From: Vibrio azureus
GTDB lineage: Bacteria; Pseudomonadota; Gammaproteobacteria; Enterobacterales; Vibrionaceae
DNA: 64,000 nucleotides
Direction: 5' to 3'
Assembly: GCF_002849855.1 (NCBI RefSeq)
Contig: NZ_CP018618.1
Span: forward strand, 59,706 to 123,705
In this document: in pieces, positions 53,920 through 63,352 of the stretch
Layout: every line of letters starts with the position of its first letter
How positions within the stretch are numbered: position 1 is the stretch's first letter
Position numbers and translations under genes: made by a program
Notes under the pieces: model-generated
What the model saw: the letters and a program-made list of their open reading frames with translations, nothing else
Databases searched by the model: none
What the model was told of the DNA's origin: nothing

Positions 53920-55113
53920 TTAGTGAGTTGGCCAAAAATTTGGATCTAATCTGATCGCGACACCGTCACCAAACAATTGATACCCCTGACTTACTAAATC
54001 TTTGCGATCAATAAATAGAGGAACTTCATTTTCACTATCTACTTGTTTTAATTCATTCAAAAAGGCTAAGACATCAGATTGCCCCTCTAAATATCCTTTT
54101 AGTGTATTGGTAAATCGAAGGTAAATGCCCATTTGTTCTAAATTAGATATCGAAATAGCGTCTAAACCTTTTAGAGGCTGGTAATAATTCTCTAATAGTT
54201 GCTTTAAGCTTTTATTATCAATCGTATAACATGAACTATCAACTTCTATATTTTCAATTTGGAGCAAGCTTTTTTCTCCACTCTTTTTGAAGTAACTATA
54301 AGTTATATATCTATTAATATTAGAATTTAAGTGAATCGATTCTTCGAGTTGTGATTTAGCTTTATTAATAGTTTTACTACTTCTTTGATTGGAAGTTCCT
54401 TTTGCTTCAAAAACAAGTAGTGTTTTTTGATATGGAACAAAACCGAACAAATCCGGTAATTTTTTACTTGTTGTATAAAATAGCTTTTTTAAATGTTCAT
54501 CACTTTTCAAGTTTTGGGCATGAGTTACAAAGTAGCAATTCAATTTTCTTGCGGCTATAAGCTTGGTCATAAACATCCCTAACCAAAAGCTGGCATTGGC
54601 TTTTTCAGACGCTTCCATATCTTGATAAGCTTGGCTGCGTACAATTTGCAGATTATTATCACTAAGTAGAGCTCGTAGCATAAAGGCGCGCATTTTTAAG
54701 TCATAAATTTTATAAGGTGCGGCCAAATTAGCAAGGGTTGATTTACCCATCATTAGTGCAGACCACACCAGTTCGGCCCAATTTGTTTTTATCTCAGAAG
54801 GTTGGTTCACACCGCTTATAAAAGAAAGGCTTAATTTCCTTTGTATTTGACTCTCATTGGGTGATGTTTTCGTATCTAGTTTCTCCATGATAATTTTAGG
54901 CTTTAAAATACCGCCTACGTAGTTTAGCATTACATCGGCATCAGACAGGTCTGAAGGATTTATTAATTTTGCTCGTAAAATATTAAGCATATCATTCAAT
55001 TTTATGCAAATATTATTAGCACCTTCATCAACGGAGCAATTTGCCAATATTTCTTTATCTAAATTTGTAGCAGAATTAATTGTAAAGTTAATTATCTTAT
55101 TTTTTCTGAGCAT
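53920..55113 (-). CDS. PD-(D/E)XK-like nuclease-domain protein, 397 aa
   Basis: Unknown family, but residues about 222-245 read KLPDLFGFVPYQKTLLVFEAKG, the D...ExK layout of PD-(D/E)XK nucleases with a following helix and a QLEES segment. The N-terminal half is helical. Next to the HNH gene in the same direction (112 bp gap). Together they may form a restriction-like defence pair. Confidence 0.6.
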   Translation of the reverse strand: MLRKNKIINFTINSATNLDKEILANCSVDEGANNICIKLNDMLNILRAKLINPSDLSDADVMLNYVGGILKPKIIMEKLDTKTSPNESQIQRKLSLSFISGVNQPSEIKTNWAELVWSALMMGKSTLANLAAPYKIYDLKMRAFMLRALLSDNNLQIVRSQAYQDMEASEKANASFWLGMFMTKLIAARKLNCYFVTHAQNLKSDEHLKKLFYTTSKKLPDLFGFVPYQKTLLVFEAKGTSNQRSSKTINKAKSQLEESIHLNSNINRYITYSYFKKSGEKSLLQIENIEVDSSCYTIDNKSLKQLLENYYQPLKGLDAISISNLEQMGIYLRFTNTLKGYLEGQSDVLAFLNELKQVDSENEVPLFIDRKDLVSQGYQLFGDGVAIRLDPNFWPTH

Positions 55114-55225
55114 GGTTTATAATTTTTATCAATTATCTGTTATAAAGTAAAATTTAATAATCCCTATTTTGGTTCTTTCTCTAAACAAAAATGGAGTAGT
55201 AGTTATTTTAATATAATACTTTGTA

Positions 55226-56773
55226 TTAAACATCTGTCTCAAAGTAGTTCTGATTTCCCTCCAGCCATTGTTGATCAAGAGGTTTCCCTAGAAGAGAACT
55301 GACATATTGCGATTCGAATCCGGAGCCAATTGGCAGATTTGAGCAAATTACACCATTTTGAACTTTGATAACTCCTAATTCATAAAGATGATCACAACCA
55401 AACTTGCACATCGGCATCACAATATAAGGGTCAACCCGTTCATTAAAAGAGCACATGGCTCTTGGTTTTTTGTGTGCAGTTACCAAAGACTGGGTCGAGA
55501 ATTCATTTTTACAGGAAGCGCACTTTTCCGTATCTTTATCCCCAAACAGCCATTCACGAAGGATATGTTGCTCTTTTCTCCTATTTGCTGACGTGTCAGA
55601 GTCTGTGCCGTCTTCACAAATGTTCAATAGCTTCTCCTTGAAAAGACTATAACGCTCTAATCGCTCGACTATTTCATAATTATCAGAGCCAAGTAAAGTG
55701 TACGTGTAACTCTTCCTTAGGGACTTATCGGCATATACCAATGGTGAATTTAGGATCGCTTTATCTATTGAAGGTTTACTGTAGCTCAGTGTTTCCAGAT
55801 AATTTTTAACATCAACGAAACTAATAGGCCCCTTGCCCCGCATAAAATCGATAACATCCTGTTCAATTTCATTCAAGCTTGTTGCCTCGAGTTTCAACTT
55901 AACCGTAGTTCCATTAAAATTAGTAAACCTTGAATACTTCAAATAACTTTCGATCACATTGATATTAGGGTAATTATTACCTTTCGGCGAAGTTCTGCGT
56001 TTAAAAGCGTTGGCGAGAACAATACTAAGTGTATCTATATTCACTGAAGAGGCGATATTTTTTATCTTTTCGAGATTGTTTATTAGTGTATTTTCACGAT
56101 CTTCTATGATGTAGTAAATCTGACCTTCAATTGTTGATATCCATGCCTCATTCTTCGATCTTAGGATATCCAATAGAATTTCTTCATATTTTTTATAGTG
56201 CTTATTCTTTTCAAAAAACGTGCAGAAATTAGCAATGCCCACTAGTCCAGGAAATACCATAATCATTCTTAATGCTGCGCGTATATCATTCACTTCAGTC
56301 GAGTTTAAGACATATAGTTTTTTCTCTAGACCTATTGTATTTCTTGACGCTTGAACTAACGTATTAGTATAAATATTATAATTTTCACATAACCCTAATT
56401 GCTGTAGCAAGTTGAGTAGGCCCTTAATGCTGAATTTATCAGGCACTAATTCCATCCTAGTGAGCTTATCAGATAACTCATTTACAGTTACAAAAGCTGT
56501 ACTTTCTATTACTTCGGAAACTTTTCTAGCTACAGGTAGCTGGCTAATGTCAACTTTACTAGTGAACTTATTTTTTATGATCTGTCTCGGTCTCTCAGAG
56601 CGGCGCTTTTCGGATTCCCCGACATCAAACTTAATAGCTGCATCTTCCAGTGTTGGCCACTGCTCACCACGAAAGCCAAAGAAAAATAATATCAGTTGAA
56701 TATCACGATATTTATTATCGCTACCTCGAATTGAATAATCTAACAAATCTAACAATTCTTCTTCAATATTCAC
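55226..56773 (-). CDS. HNH-endonuclease-like protein, 515 aa
   Basis: C-terminal treble-clef nuclease motif about residues 420-470: CASCKNEF, then LVTAHKKPRAMCSFNER with the catalytic His, and MPMCKFGCDHLYELG. The N-terminus resembles a sigma-4-like helix-turn-helix (FRGEQWPTLEDAAIKFDVGE). The middle is helical with no known domain. Defence-associated HNH proteins often have such long regulatory N-terminal parts. Confidence 0.65.
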   Translation of the reverse strand: MNIEEELLDLLDYSIRGSDNKYRDIQLILFFFGFRGEQWPTLEDAAIKFDVGESEKRRSERPRQIIKNKFTSKVDISQLPVARKVSEVIESTAFVTVNELSDKLTRMELVPDKFSIKGLLNLLQQLGLCENYNIYTNTLVQASRNTIGLEKKLYVLNSTEVNDIRAALRMIMVFPGLVGIANFCTFFEKNKHYKKYEEILLDILRSKNEAWISTIEGQIYYIIEDRENTLINNLEKIKNIASSVNIDTLSIVLANAFKRRTSPKGNNYPNINVIESYLKYSRFTNFNGTTVKLKLEATSLNEIEQDVIDFMRGKGPISFVDVKNYLETLSYSKPSIDKAILNSPLVYADKSLRKSYTYTLLGSDNYEIVERLERYSLFKEKLLNICEDGTDSDTSANRRKEQHILREWLFGDKDTEKCASCKNEFSTQSLVTAHKKPRAMCSFNERVDPYIVMPMCKFGCDHLYELGVIKVQNGVICSNLPIGSGFESQYVSSLLGKPLDQQWLEGNQNYFETDV

Positions 56774-56915
56774 CGTAAGTTATCCTACCCTTAGGAGGCT
56801 TAAAGCCCTGTTAAAAAATGAGTAACGCAATATTGATTGTTGCTGAAATCTCGTTAAAGATTAAACTTAACACATAGCAAAAATGCCACGTATCAAGAAT
56901 CAATTTCAATCCTTG

Positions 56916-57446
56916 TTATGAGCCTTTTCGGAGAGAGCCCCAATACACTTTGTGCCTTTCAGCCAAAGGAATGATTCTATATTTTTGGATACCAAGCAGG
57001 CATCCAACCCTTGAATGCCCCTCAACCAAATGAGGTATGCCATCTTTTCCTCCAAGAACATTTGCATCAATAAAAATCGGTGGAGTTAACCAAGTGCCAT
57101 GTTTCTTCCAATGATTGAGTACGACCTCTCGGCAATCGATAACATCCTCTCCAACACAATGGAAATGCGATGCATCTTCAGATACCTCCTCTAGGAAATC
57201 GGGAAATGAAGCATTACTACCTATTTGCAAAAATTTCGACGTATCAAAATCAACGAGATCCCACTTTAAGTCGGGAAGTGACAGATCACCGTAGAGACCT
57301 AAAAAGGAACTGTTATCATTATGCTCAATGTAAAACTGTTCAATTACAGAATCAGGCGCACTAACTCCATGCAGCTTTAGCAATTCGATACTTTTTTCTG
57401 TGCTATATGGATCTAATACAACTCGCGACAAATCTTTATATTTCAA
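56916..57446 (-). CDS. ParB/Srx-fold-like protein, 176 aa
   Basis: The C-terminal segment VEGHSRVGCLLGIQKYRIIPL resembles the GHxR motif of ParB/sulfiredoxin-like nucleotide-using folds. The N-terminal half is acidic, unknown. About 140 bp upstream of the HNH gene in the same direction. Assigned by motif only. Confidence 0.5.
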   Translation of the reverse strand: MKYKDLSRVVLDPYSTEKSIELLKLHGVSAPDSVIEQFYIEHNDNSSFLGLYGDLSLPDLKWDLVDFDTSKFLQIGSNASFPDFLEEVSEDASHFHCVGEDVIDCREVVLNHWKKHGTWLTPPIFIDANVLGGKDGIPHLVEGHSRVGCLLGIQKYRIIPLAERHKVYWGSLRKGS

Positions 57447-57506
57447 TTAATGGTCTCAAAATTCTATTGACGCATAGGTATTGATGACTAAATTACCATT
57501 ACCCGT

Positions 57507-57634
57507 CATAAGCTATGTCAATCTCAGTGTCAGTGATGGGTGATCAACTAGGCGTGTTCGCTCATCATTCTACGATTTATCCCGAGTTTATTCGCTATGG
57601 TCTCATACTACATAGATACAAGCCCTAATTGACT
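57507..57634 (+). mobile_element. Degenerate IS6 transposase fragment
   Basis: Corresponds to the codons for SYANLSDMLAERGVFVNRST and on to RWFIHYGPILHKK in the intact copy at 40251, with many substitutions and indels. An old insertion. Confidence 0.55.
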
Positions 57635-57652
57635 AGTGAAAGCCATGAATAA

Positions 57653-58042
57653 TCACGATTTAATGCCAGCTACAATTTGTTTGTACATTAACGCAGAAGA
57701 TAATTGCGCTGCTGGGCTTTCTGAGAACGCTTCACCGTATTCTTTTAAATCACTTTGAAACTCTTTTTCTTCTTTCTCTAGTCTTCTAATTACCCTATCA
57801 ACTGAGTTTAAGATGCTGTCGATAAACATTGATGTGCATTTCTCAGCATTCACACAGCAAATATCAACATCAATATCGTGATAATCCAAAACTGTAGCTG
57901 ACAGCTCAATGGAAAACTCACCGTCACTATATTCACACATTACTCGTGATACTTGTGCGCTAGGAAAGCAGCGCTCAGTAGCGCGTGTCACAACTGAGGA
58001 TACACGTTGAATACGCTTTAGGTCGCTTATTATACTAGCCAT
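57653..58042 (-). CDS. Hypothetical protein, 129 aa
   Basis: Soluble helical protein with Cys-containing middle (DIDVDICCVNAEKCTSMF). The start overlaps the end of the large coiled-coil gene by eight bases, so it is probably its partner. Unknown family. Confidence 0.6.
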   Translation of the reverse strand: MASIISDLKRIQRVSSVVTRATERCFPSAQVSRVMCEYSDGEFSIELSATVLDYHDIDVDICCVNAEKCTSMFIDSILNSVDRVIRRLEKEEKEFQSDLKEYGEAFSESPAAQLSSALMYKQIVAGIKS

Positions 58043-59660
58043 TAACCAATTCTCTTTCCTCTAAAAACTTGGACTCTTCGTACTGCGTAGCAGCAACATC
58101 CCGAACCAAGTTAAAATCACCTTCAACAAACTCATTTAAAGCTTCTTCAACCTCTTCAAAGGTCAGGTTAAAGAACTCTCTTCGGTGATTAACTTTGTTA
58201 ACTCTTCGAGAAGCAAACTTAGAATGAAGTTTGCTTTCCAGTGCTGGGGCATCATCAGATGGTATAAGCGCATGGACATCAAAAAAGAAGGGAACAGATG
58301 CATCACCCAACTCCTTAACACGATCCATAGGCTCTAAACGTCGTGTCATTCCAATCTTGTACACATCTTCACCAAACGATCCCTTGTTTGAGATAATATA
58401 GACGTATCCTGATCTTGTGAGCTGTGCCATGCTTAGTGCTCGCTCTTTCTCTGAAGACGTACGTTCTAGTTTAAGCTTCAACTCTTCGATATAAGAGTTG
58501 AGTTTTTCTACTTCTTCTTGGTTAGATGTTTGAACTCTGGCTAGAGCATCACTCAAATCTTGTTGAAAAGCTTTTTCTTCCTTTTCACGAGCAGTGACAA
58601 AGCTTTCTATCTCTTTTTTTACTTTAGCTTCTTCACGCAATGACTCTTTCATGAATCGTTGCTCCTCTAGCTCCATCTCCTTTTTATATTTATATTCAAA
58701 GACATGCCGCTGCTCTTCTAAACGTAAAAATAATAGGGTTCTATTCAGCTCTACGTAGCTATCATCACCACTCTTATTGACCTTTTGAAACCACTTGTCT
58801 ATTTTTTTTGCATTAGCAGTAAAATTACGGGCGTTAGTGTTGGCTATAATGTTGTCTACTTCTGCATTAAAAGCAGTTATCAGAAATTTACCATGTCTCT
58901 TTTGCCTTGCTTTGCCTTTAGCAAGATTGTCATTCCAGAGAATGTCTTGAAGAATCTCAAATGCGTTACCTTGTTTTATCAGATCCTTCTGTTTATTTTT
59001 TACTTGTTGTAAAGAGACTTTAATTTCATCGCTAGTAGGGCCATCAATAAGTTGTTCAAATGGCGTCACTGTAGATAGAAGCTCATGATGTTCTTTAGTT
59101 AACTCCAAATCGCGTAACTCTTCTCGAAGCTTATCAATACTACAAGAAAGTTGCTTTTCTCGGGTTTCCCCTGCTTCGATTTTTTTCTCAATATCTTCTA
59201 GTACTTTCTCTACACGAACCTTAGCGTTATCAACAATGGCTTGGGCTTCAACTTCTGCATTGCTGATAATTTTTTCACGATCGACGTTCGCTTCAGACAA
59301 AATTAAGTCTTTTTGTTTATGTGCGTTCAAAGTTTCTTCAGCCAATTCTGACTTTGCGCGCTCTATGACACTCTCATTATCTTGTACTATCAGTGCACAC
59401 TGTTTTTCTATAACAGAAAGATGCTCTTTAGCGGCCTCTCGGTCTTTCTCGATTTGGGCCCTAACATCATGGCAAGTCGCTCTAAGAACGCACAACTCCT
59501 CTTCGATCTGTATTAAATCTGTAGCCTTCATATATTCAGGAGAGGCTAAAACTTGTTGAATACTCGATAACTCTTCTTTCGCTTCATTTAACTGCTTTTC
59601 AAGCCCAGTGATGTTAGCTTGAGCATCTAACAAGAGGGACTTTTTGACAAATCCAAACAT
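58035..59660 (-). CDS. Coiled-coil DUF4041 / T5orf172 (GIY-YIG-like) protein
   Basis: 541 aa. Long N-terminal coiled coil (about 10-180), a DUF4041-like middle (FEILQDILWNDNLAKGKARQKR), another coiled coil (330-420), and a C-terminal T5orf172 domain (YVYIISNKGSFGEDVYKIGM, ESKLHSKFASRRVNKVNHRR). Such proteins are common in phages, prophages and defence islands and may be nucleases. ATG at 59660. Confidence 0.75.
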   Translation of the reverse strand: MFGFVKKSLLLDAQANITGLEKQLNEAKEELSSIQQVLASPEYMKATDLIQIEEELCVLRATCHDVRAQIEKDREAAKEHLSVIEKQCALIVQDNESVIERAKSELAEETLNAHKQKDLILSEANVDREKIISNAEVEAQAIVDNAKVRVEKVLEDIEKKIEAGETREKQLSCSIDKLREELRDLELTKEHHELLSTVTPFEQLIDGPTSDEIKVSLQQVKNKQKDLIKQGNAFEILQDILWNDNLAKGKARQKRHGKFLITAFNAEVDNIIANTNARNFTANAKKIDKWFQKVNKSGDDSYVELNRTLLFLRLEEQRHVFEYKYKKEMELEEQRFMKESLREEAKVKKEIESFVTAREKEEKAFQQDLSDALARVQTSNQEEVEKLNSYIEELKLKLERTSSEKERALSMAQLTRSGYVYIISNKGSFGEDVYKIGMTRRLEPMDRVKELGDASVPFFFDVHALIPSDDAPALESKLHSKFASRRVNKVNHRREFFNLTFEEVEEALNEFVEGDFNLVRDVAATQYEESKFLEERELVNG

Positions 59661-60169
59661 CTTTCCAACCTAGATCTATTACCATTAACTGCTTGAGAAA
59701 GGACTCACTATCTAATATCAACAAAGAACTTAAGAGAGTTTATTTCTCATTCTTTGTGCCACAACTACCTGACAACTTTCGCGGTTTAGCTTTTGGCATT
59801 GGCAAGATAAGGCTGTTAACCTTGTTCTTTCCATCTTGCCGAAAAAGCAATAGCATTTATGGTCTTATGAAAGTTCTAGCAGCTCAAATAACCGCATATA
59901 GAAATGTAACTTAACACTAACTTTAAATAGTTTAAGAACGCTACCGCCCTTTACTTCTCGGCCACGTAACATACCATCAACACCTAATCACTCAAGACAA
60001 CATATCATACGGTATTTATTTTCACAAAATAGATTATTTATCGTTTCGACAATCTATTTCTATAGTCATTTTCCGTAAGGCCTGATCGTTACAGGCCACC
60101 TCACACCATGTGCGACTTAATCAACATCTTGTTTCCAAAAGCCCTGTGTTGTCACGCAAAGAGGTTTTT
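59661..60169. other. Intergenic region, 509 bp
   Basis: No convincing gene. It has the promoter zone of the leftward coiled-coil operon and an AT-rich part with the promoter of the 60170 gene. A 73-codon plus-strand frame (59693-59914) was judged spurious. Confidence 0.5.
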
Positions 60170-60436
60170 TTGAGTAGTAAGTTTGATTATCAGCATGGTA
60201 GGTTTGTTCTAGGCAATGAATTGAAGAGGAACAGGAACGTGGAGCTGATGCACGATGAGCTCGCTGAGATCGAGCAAGAAATCAATGAACAGCTTAAAAA
60301 AGTGCGCGCAATTATTGCCAAAGCTAAAGCAGATAAAGTGGAGATGGTTAAAGTTGAAGTCGATATCTTAGAAATGATGCTTGTAGATTGTGACCCAGAG
60401 GCAACTATCCTATTCCCTCATAATCTAAAAAGGTAA
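60170..60436 (+). CDS. Small coiled-coil protein, 88 aa (TTG start)
   Basis: The likely start is TTG at 60170 after GAGG; the ATG at 60110 adds 20 residues and lacks a ribosome binding site. Helical, charged protein (LAEIEQEINEQLKKVRAIIA). Unknown. It ends overlapping a leftward small gene. Confidence 0.5.
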   Translation: MSSKFDYQHGRFVLGNELKRNRNVELMHDELAEIEQEINEQLKKVRAIIAKAKADKVEMVKVEVDILEMMLVDCDPEATILFPHNLKR

Positions 60437-60574
60437 GTACTTATCTTCCCACTCTCTGATTACAAACTCACAATAAGAGAGGATTTGCAGTTCCTCGGCG
60501 TTTAAATTGTGGAACTTTTTATCTAACTGGCCTCTAACGCGACAACATTCAAAATACTGGTCATCACTAGGCAT
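60425..60574 (-). CDS. Small acidic protein, 49 aa
   Basis: Starts MPSDDQYFECCRVRGQLDKK, with tail FVIREWEDKYLPF. It lies 9 bp downstream of the helix-turn-helix gene in the same direction, so probably one operon. Weak GGGA ribosome binding site. Confidence 0.5.
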   Translation of the reverse strand: MPSDDQYFECCRVRGQLDKKFHNLNAEELQILSYCEFVIREWEDKYLPF

Positions 60575-60583
60575 CAATATTCC

Positions 60584-60763
60584 CTACTTAGTTTTGTTAT
60601 TCTTTGGTAAATAGTTTACAGCATCCATATCGCGCTGTTCTGCCGCCTTTGCTATTCGTGATAACTGGCGTTCCGACTTACCCCAACGATTTGCGATTTC
60701 TTCAAAAGTCCAACCTTTTTCATTGGCTATTCTCTGAAATTCCGTAATAACTTTACCTATCAT
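60584..60763 (-). CDS. Small helix-turn-helix DNA-binding protein, 59 aa
   Basis: The core WTFEEIANRWGKSERQLSRI is a clear helix-turn-helix of the kind found in small plasmid and phage regulators. Start ATG at 60763. Probably controls itself and the 49-aa gene downstream. Confidence 0.65.
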   Translation of the reverse strand: MIGKVITEFQRIANEKGWTFEEIANRWGKSERQLSRIAKAAEQRDMDAVNYLPKNNKTK

Positions 60764-60804
60764 ATGTGTTTAGTATACCCTTCCTTAAAACCCGTCAAAT
60801 ATGT

Positions 60805-61533
60805 CTAGTTAATTTGCCTATGAACTGGTTGATAATGGCATCCAGATATTAGAGGGCGCATAATATTTTGTCTATTTGGCTTATTTGAAAGCAGTGGTGA
60901 GAGCTGCTCAATCGACTTAAGCCAGTTAACTGAATCAGTACATCGATAAGATATCAGTTGAACAATATTTGAGTAATCATCATACAGGTTGCGATTAATT
61001 AAATGCTCGTGATGTGCGATCCGATTTCTAATTAAACGTATAGATTCCAATGATTTGTATATATTTAATAGAAGCTGTTCTGCTGTTAACTGAGCTGTTC
61101 CATTCGGAAAAGTATTCAATATCTCTGCGTCCCACAAGCGGGTTTTGTGGCGACTGGTAAACATTTTCTGCCAGAACACAAACTTCAACTCTGGAATAAC
61201 TTTACCAGTGGTCGTTTGTCGCTGCCTTGCACTAATAAGATCTCTACGAGGACTGTATCGCCCGTTAGCTGGCAAAGAACGTTCGAAAGCCTCACTCCAA
61301 GGCCAATTCTCACCATACGTTTTCGTGAGAACCTGATGAACGGCATTCCTTACTATAACCTCACATATATGAAGCGGTAACATAAACGCAGAACTAACCT
61401 GCCCATTCCATCCATACAGGCTCATTGCACTATTGATACAATACGGATGTCCGTAGTAATCTTGAAAGGTTTTCAGCCTAGTTTCCGATAACGAAAGCGC
61501 AACGTTAGTTAAATCAATTGACGGATGCGTCAT
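60805..61533 (-). CDS. Abi-family HEPN RNase-like protein
   Basis: 242 aa. The C-terminal half carries the HEPN motif RNRIAHHE (169-176, Rx4H type). The N-terminus has helical MLPLHICEVIVRNAVHQVL typical of Abi_2/AbiF/AbiD proteins, which cause abortive infection by RNA cleavage. Such genes can have an upstream structured RNA antitoxin; a GC-rich structured 5' region is present at 61534-61640. Confidence 0.68.
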   Translation of the reverse strand: MTHPSIDLTNVALSLSETRLKTFQDYYGHPYCINSAMSLYGWNGQVSSAFMLPLHICEVIVRNAVHQVLTKTYGENWPWSEAFERSLPANGRYSPRRDLISARQRQTTTGKVIPELKFVFWQKMFTSRHKTRLWDAEILNTFPNGTAQLTAEQLLLNIYKSLESIRLIRNRIAHHEHLINRNLYDDYSNIVQLISYRCTDSVNWLKSIEQLSPLLSNKPNRQNIMRPLISGCHYQPVHRQIN

Positions 61534-61640
61534 TTTTTCTTATCCTTATACCACTAGCTACGAGATTCGCGGGCGTTAGCCTCCACTTGTAGACATACGA
61601 AGTAGAGAACCCAAGCATCTATGTTTGGGTTTTTTCCTTT
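61534..61640 (-). ncRNA. Structured leader or ncRNA upstream of the Abi gene
   Basis: Read on the minus strand: AACCCAAACAT/ATGCTTGGGTT hairpin, CTACTT/AAGTGG, and GCTA..TAGC around a GCCCGCG core, ending at the Abi start. On the plus strand the first hairpin followed by six T looks like a terminator. Either orientation suggests a structured transcript. Confidence 0.45.
61608..61636 (+). terminator. Rho-independent terminator, plus strand
   Basis: AACCCAAGCAT-CT-ATGTTTGGGTT then T-run. There is no rightward gene before it, so it would end an antisense or small RNA. Confidence 0.6.
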
Positions 61641-61854
61641 TCTATCCCTACAAAAATTCTGTTAGCATCTTACTAATACCTGTCATACGTGTCTATCCCA
61701 TATTAAAAAGTCACATTAGCAATTGATAGCATACTCACGGTGTCCGTTTCAATAAACCTCGATGTGGTTTCTAGAGTCTTATTTATTGCCAAGCATCAGG
61801 TGAATTGTTGGCGTATCCACACCTTGCCGTTTCAAACAGACTACAAACGTCCTA

Positions 61855-62240
61855 CTCCCTACGCCCTGAAAGAATACTAGGCTGCTCGATGCCTGAGTCT
61901 GCCAATATTCGCTTTATGTGAGCATTCAGAGCGTTGTAATGGTATGTAACATTGCCCCTTTCAGTGTCTCTACGCTTAATTTTGAAGTGATCACCATTCT
62001 TGCGTTTAAAAAACGCTTCATCAGGGTCAAAGCCTTGATATTGTTCAGGGTTATCGCCGTCTTTCTTATCTTTCTCGATGTAATTTTTGATTAGGTTCTG
62101 AAGCTTGAGGTTGGACAGATAAAAATCGCGCATCACCTCACTTTTCCCCACTCATCCTTAAATGTGTCACTCTCCAAGTCATACTGGCCGCCTATCGGCC
62201 ATAACTGATTCCTCGCACCATACGGATTTAAGGGCTTGTT
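61855..62240 (-). pseudogene. Broken recombinase-like gene
   Basis: Two frames that join by a frameshift at about 62140: NPYGARNQLWPIGGQYDLES, then DFYLSNLKLQNLIKNYIEKD and on to YNALNAHIKRILADSGIEQP-SILSGRR. The end resembles the H..R region of tyrosine recombinases. Its 5' part is cut by an IS6 fragment; the 3' part, with the active Tyr, is missing. Confidence 0.5.
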
Positions 62241-62280
62241 GCAAAAACTGAAGATGTTTCTGAGGTACCTATCTGAGCAC
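62232..62280 (-). mobile_element. IS6 right-end fragment
   Basis: GGGCTTGTTGCAAAAACTGAAG, continuing with the reverse of the region after the transposase stop. Interrupts the recombinase-like remnant. An IS3-like transposase tail (RVHSQLGLFNPPK) lies just beyond. Confidence 0.65.
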
Positions 62281-62392
62281 ATCTTTGGCGGGTTGAACAA
62301 ACCCAACTGTGAATGAACGCGTGCCATGTCTGAGCGCTAGCGAGTTCTGCACGCGTTTTCGAGTCAGATTTAAAACGTGTGTTATAGCAATT

Positions 62393-62500
62393 TTAACCGC
62401 GTCTCGTTGGTCTAGTCGGAGGGGGCGGTGGCGGTGGGACTGCGTGTCTTGGCGTTTCTCTTGGCTGATCAACTGGTCTAGGTGGGGTTTTATCATTCAT
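62393..62500 (-). CDS. Small proline-rich protein, 35 aa
   Basis: MNDKTPPRPVDQPRETPRHA, followed by a run of seven Pro and a basic tail. Its start overlaps the end of the membrane protein gene upstream by eight bases, suggesting coupling. Unknown role. Confidence 0.5.
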   Translation of the reverse strand: MNDKTPPRPVDQPRETPRHAVPPPPPPPTRPTRRG

Positions 62501-63071
62501 CGTCTTTTATCTCCGTTGTATCCGTTGGTTGTCCAACTTCTGTTACTTGATTTGATTCAAGCTTTTGAAAATCTGTATTATGGAAAACAAATAGTCCAAA
62601 CAAAGCAATAGCAAGAAACAGTGCTATCGCACCAAAGTAGTGTGAAAGGCGAGCAACAAAAACTAGTTTTTCATTCTCAGAAAACCTCTCTTCTTCAGGA
62701 ACCTCATCATCTTCATTTTGAATCGCACTTCTAATACTTATTCTGTTCTGAATAATTCTATCTGAAAGCTCCCTATTACGATAATACAAGTGTCCTGAAA
62801 GCAGCAGACTAGATAAAACAAAGAACACCGAGATCACAAAAAATAACCAGCTCGATTGTGCAAATATCAAACTGTCAACATTACCCTCAATATAGAGCTT
62901 ATCAAACAAGGTAAATGTTAAACCTAGACCTGCACTTGAAATTGCAAGCACAGCTTTATCAAGTCCCTCAGAAACCTTGGTTTCGCCCTCAACCAATTGA
63001 CTCCTATATTTTAAATAAGATTCGATTTCTGAGCTTAGCTGTTCAACTGGTGAACTTTCAGACATAGTCAT
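62493..63071 (-). CDS. Membrane protein, 192 aa
   Basis: Three transmembrane segments (about 40-58, 73-93, 140-160) with a soluble loop. Resembles SLATT-type or other defence-associated membrane proteins in layout, but no signature is recognised. Start ATG 63071 or 63065. Confidence 0.62.
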   Translation of the reverse strand: MTMSESSPVEQLSSEIESYLKYRSQLVEGETKVSEGLDKAVLAISSAGLGLTFTLFDKLYIEGNVDSLIFAQSSWLFFVISVFFVLSSLLLSGHLYYRNRELSDRIIQNRISIRSAIQNEDDEVPEEERFSENEKLVFVARLSHYFGAIALFLAIALFGLFVFHNTDFQKLESNQVTEVGQPTDTTEIKDDE

Positions 63072-63352
63072 CCTTAAATTGCTATAACTCTTATAGACAG
63101 AGTTTTTCCGTGTTTACATTCAATCTATGTTGCTGTCATTTATCATAAAAATCAACAAGCCCTGAAAAGGGACATATTTGTTCAACCAGGCCCGTTTCGT
63201 CAAGCTACCCAACGCTTAATCCTTATTTGCTATGTTTTGAACTATGTGGCTGACAGCATCAACTCACAATGACCTGTAATGACTTGCTGTATGTACTTTT
63301 CTTTTTTATTGATGATGAAGTCATTCTTTACTCTACTTACAAGTTTGTTGAA

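Noticed and set aside
59693..59914. 73-codon plus-strand frame
   Set aside because: No ribosome binding site, odd composition, and overlaps the promoter region of the coiled-coil operon.
61561..61640. tRNA gene
   Set aside because: The stems do not form a cloverleaf and no anticodon loop or CCA-type acceptor could be found.
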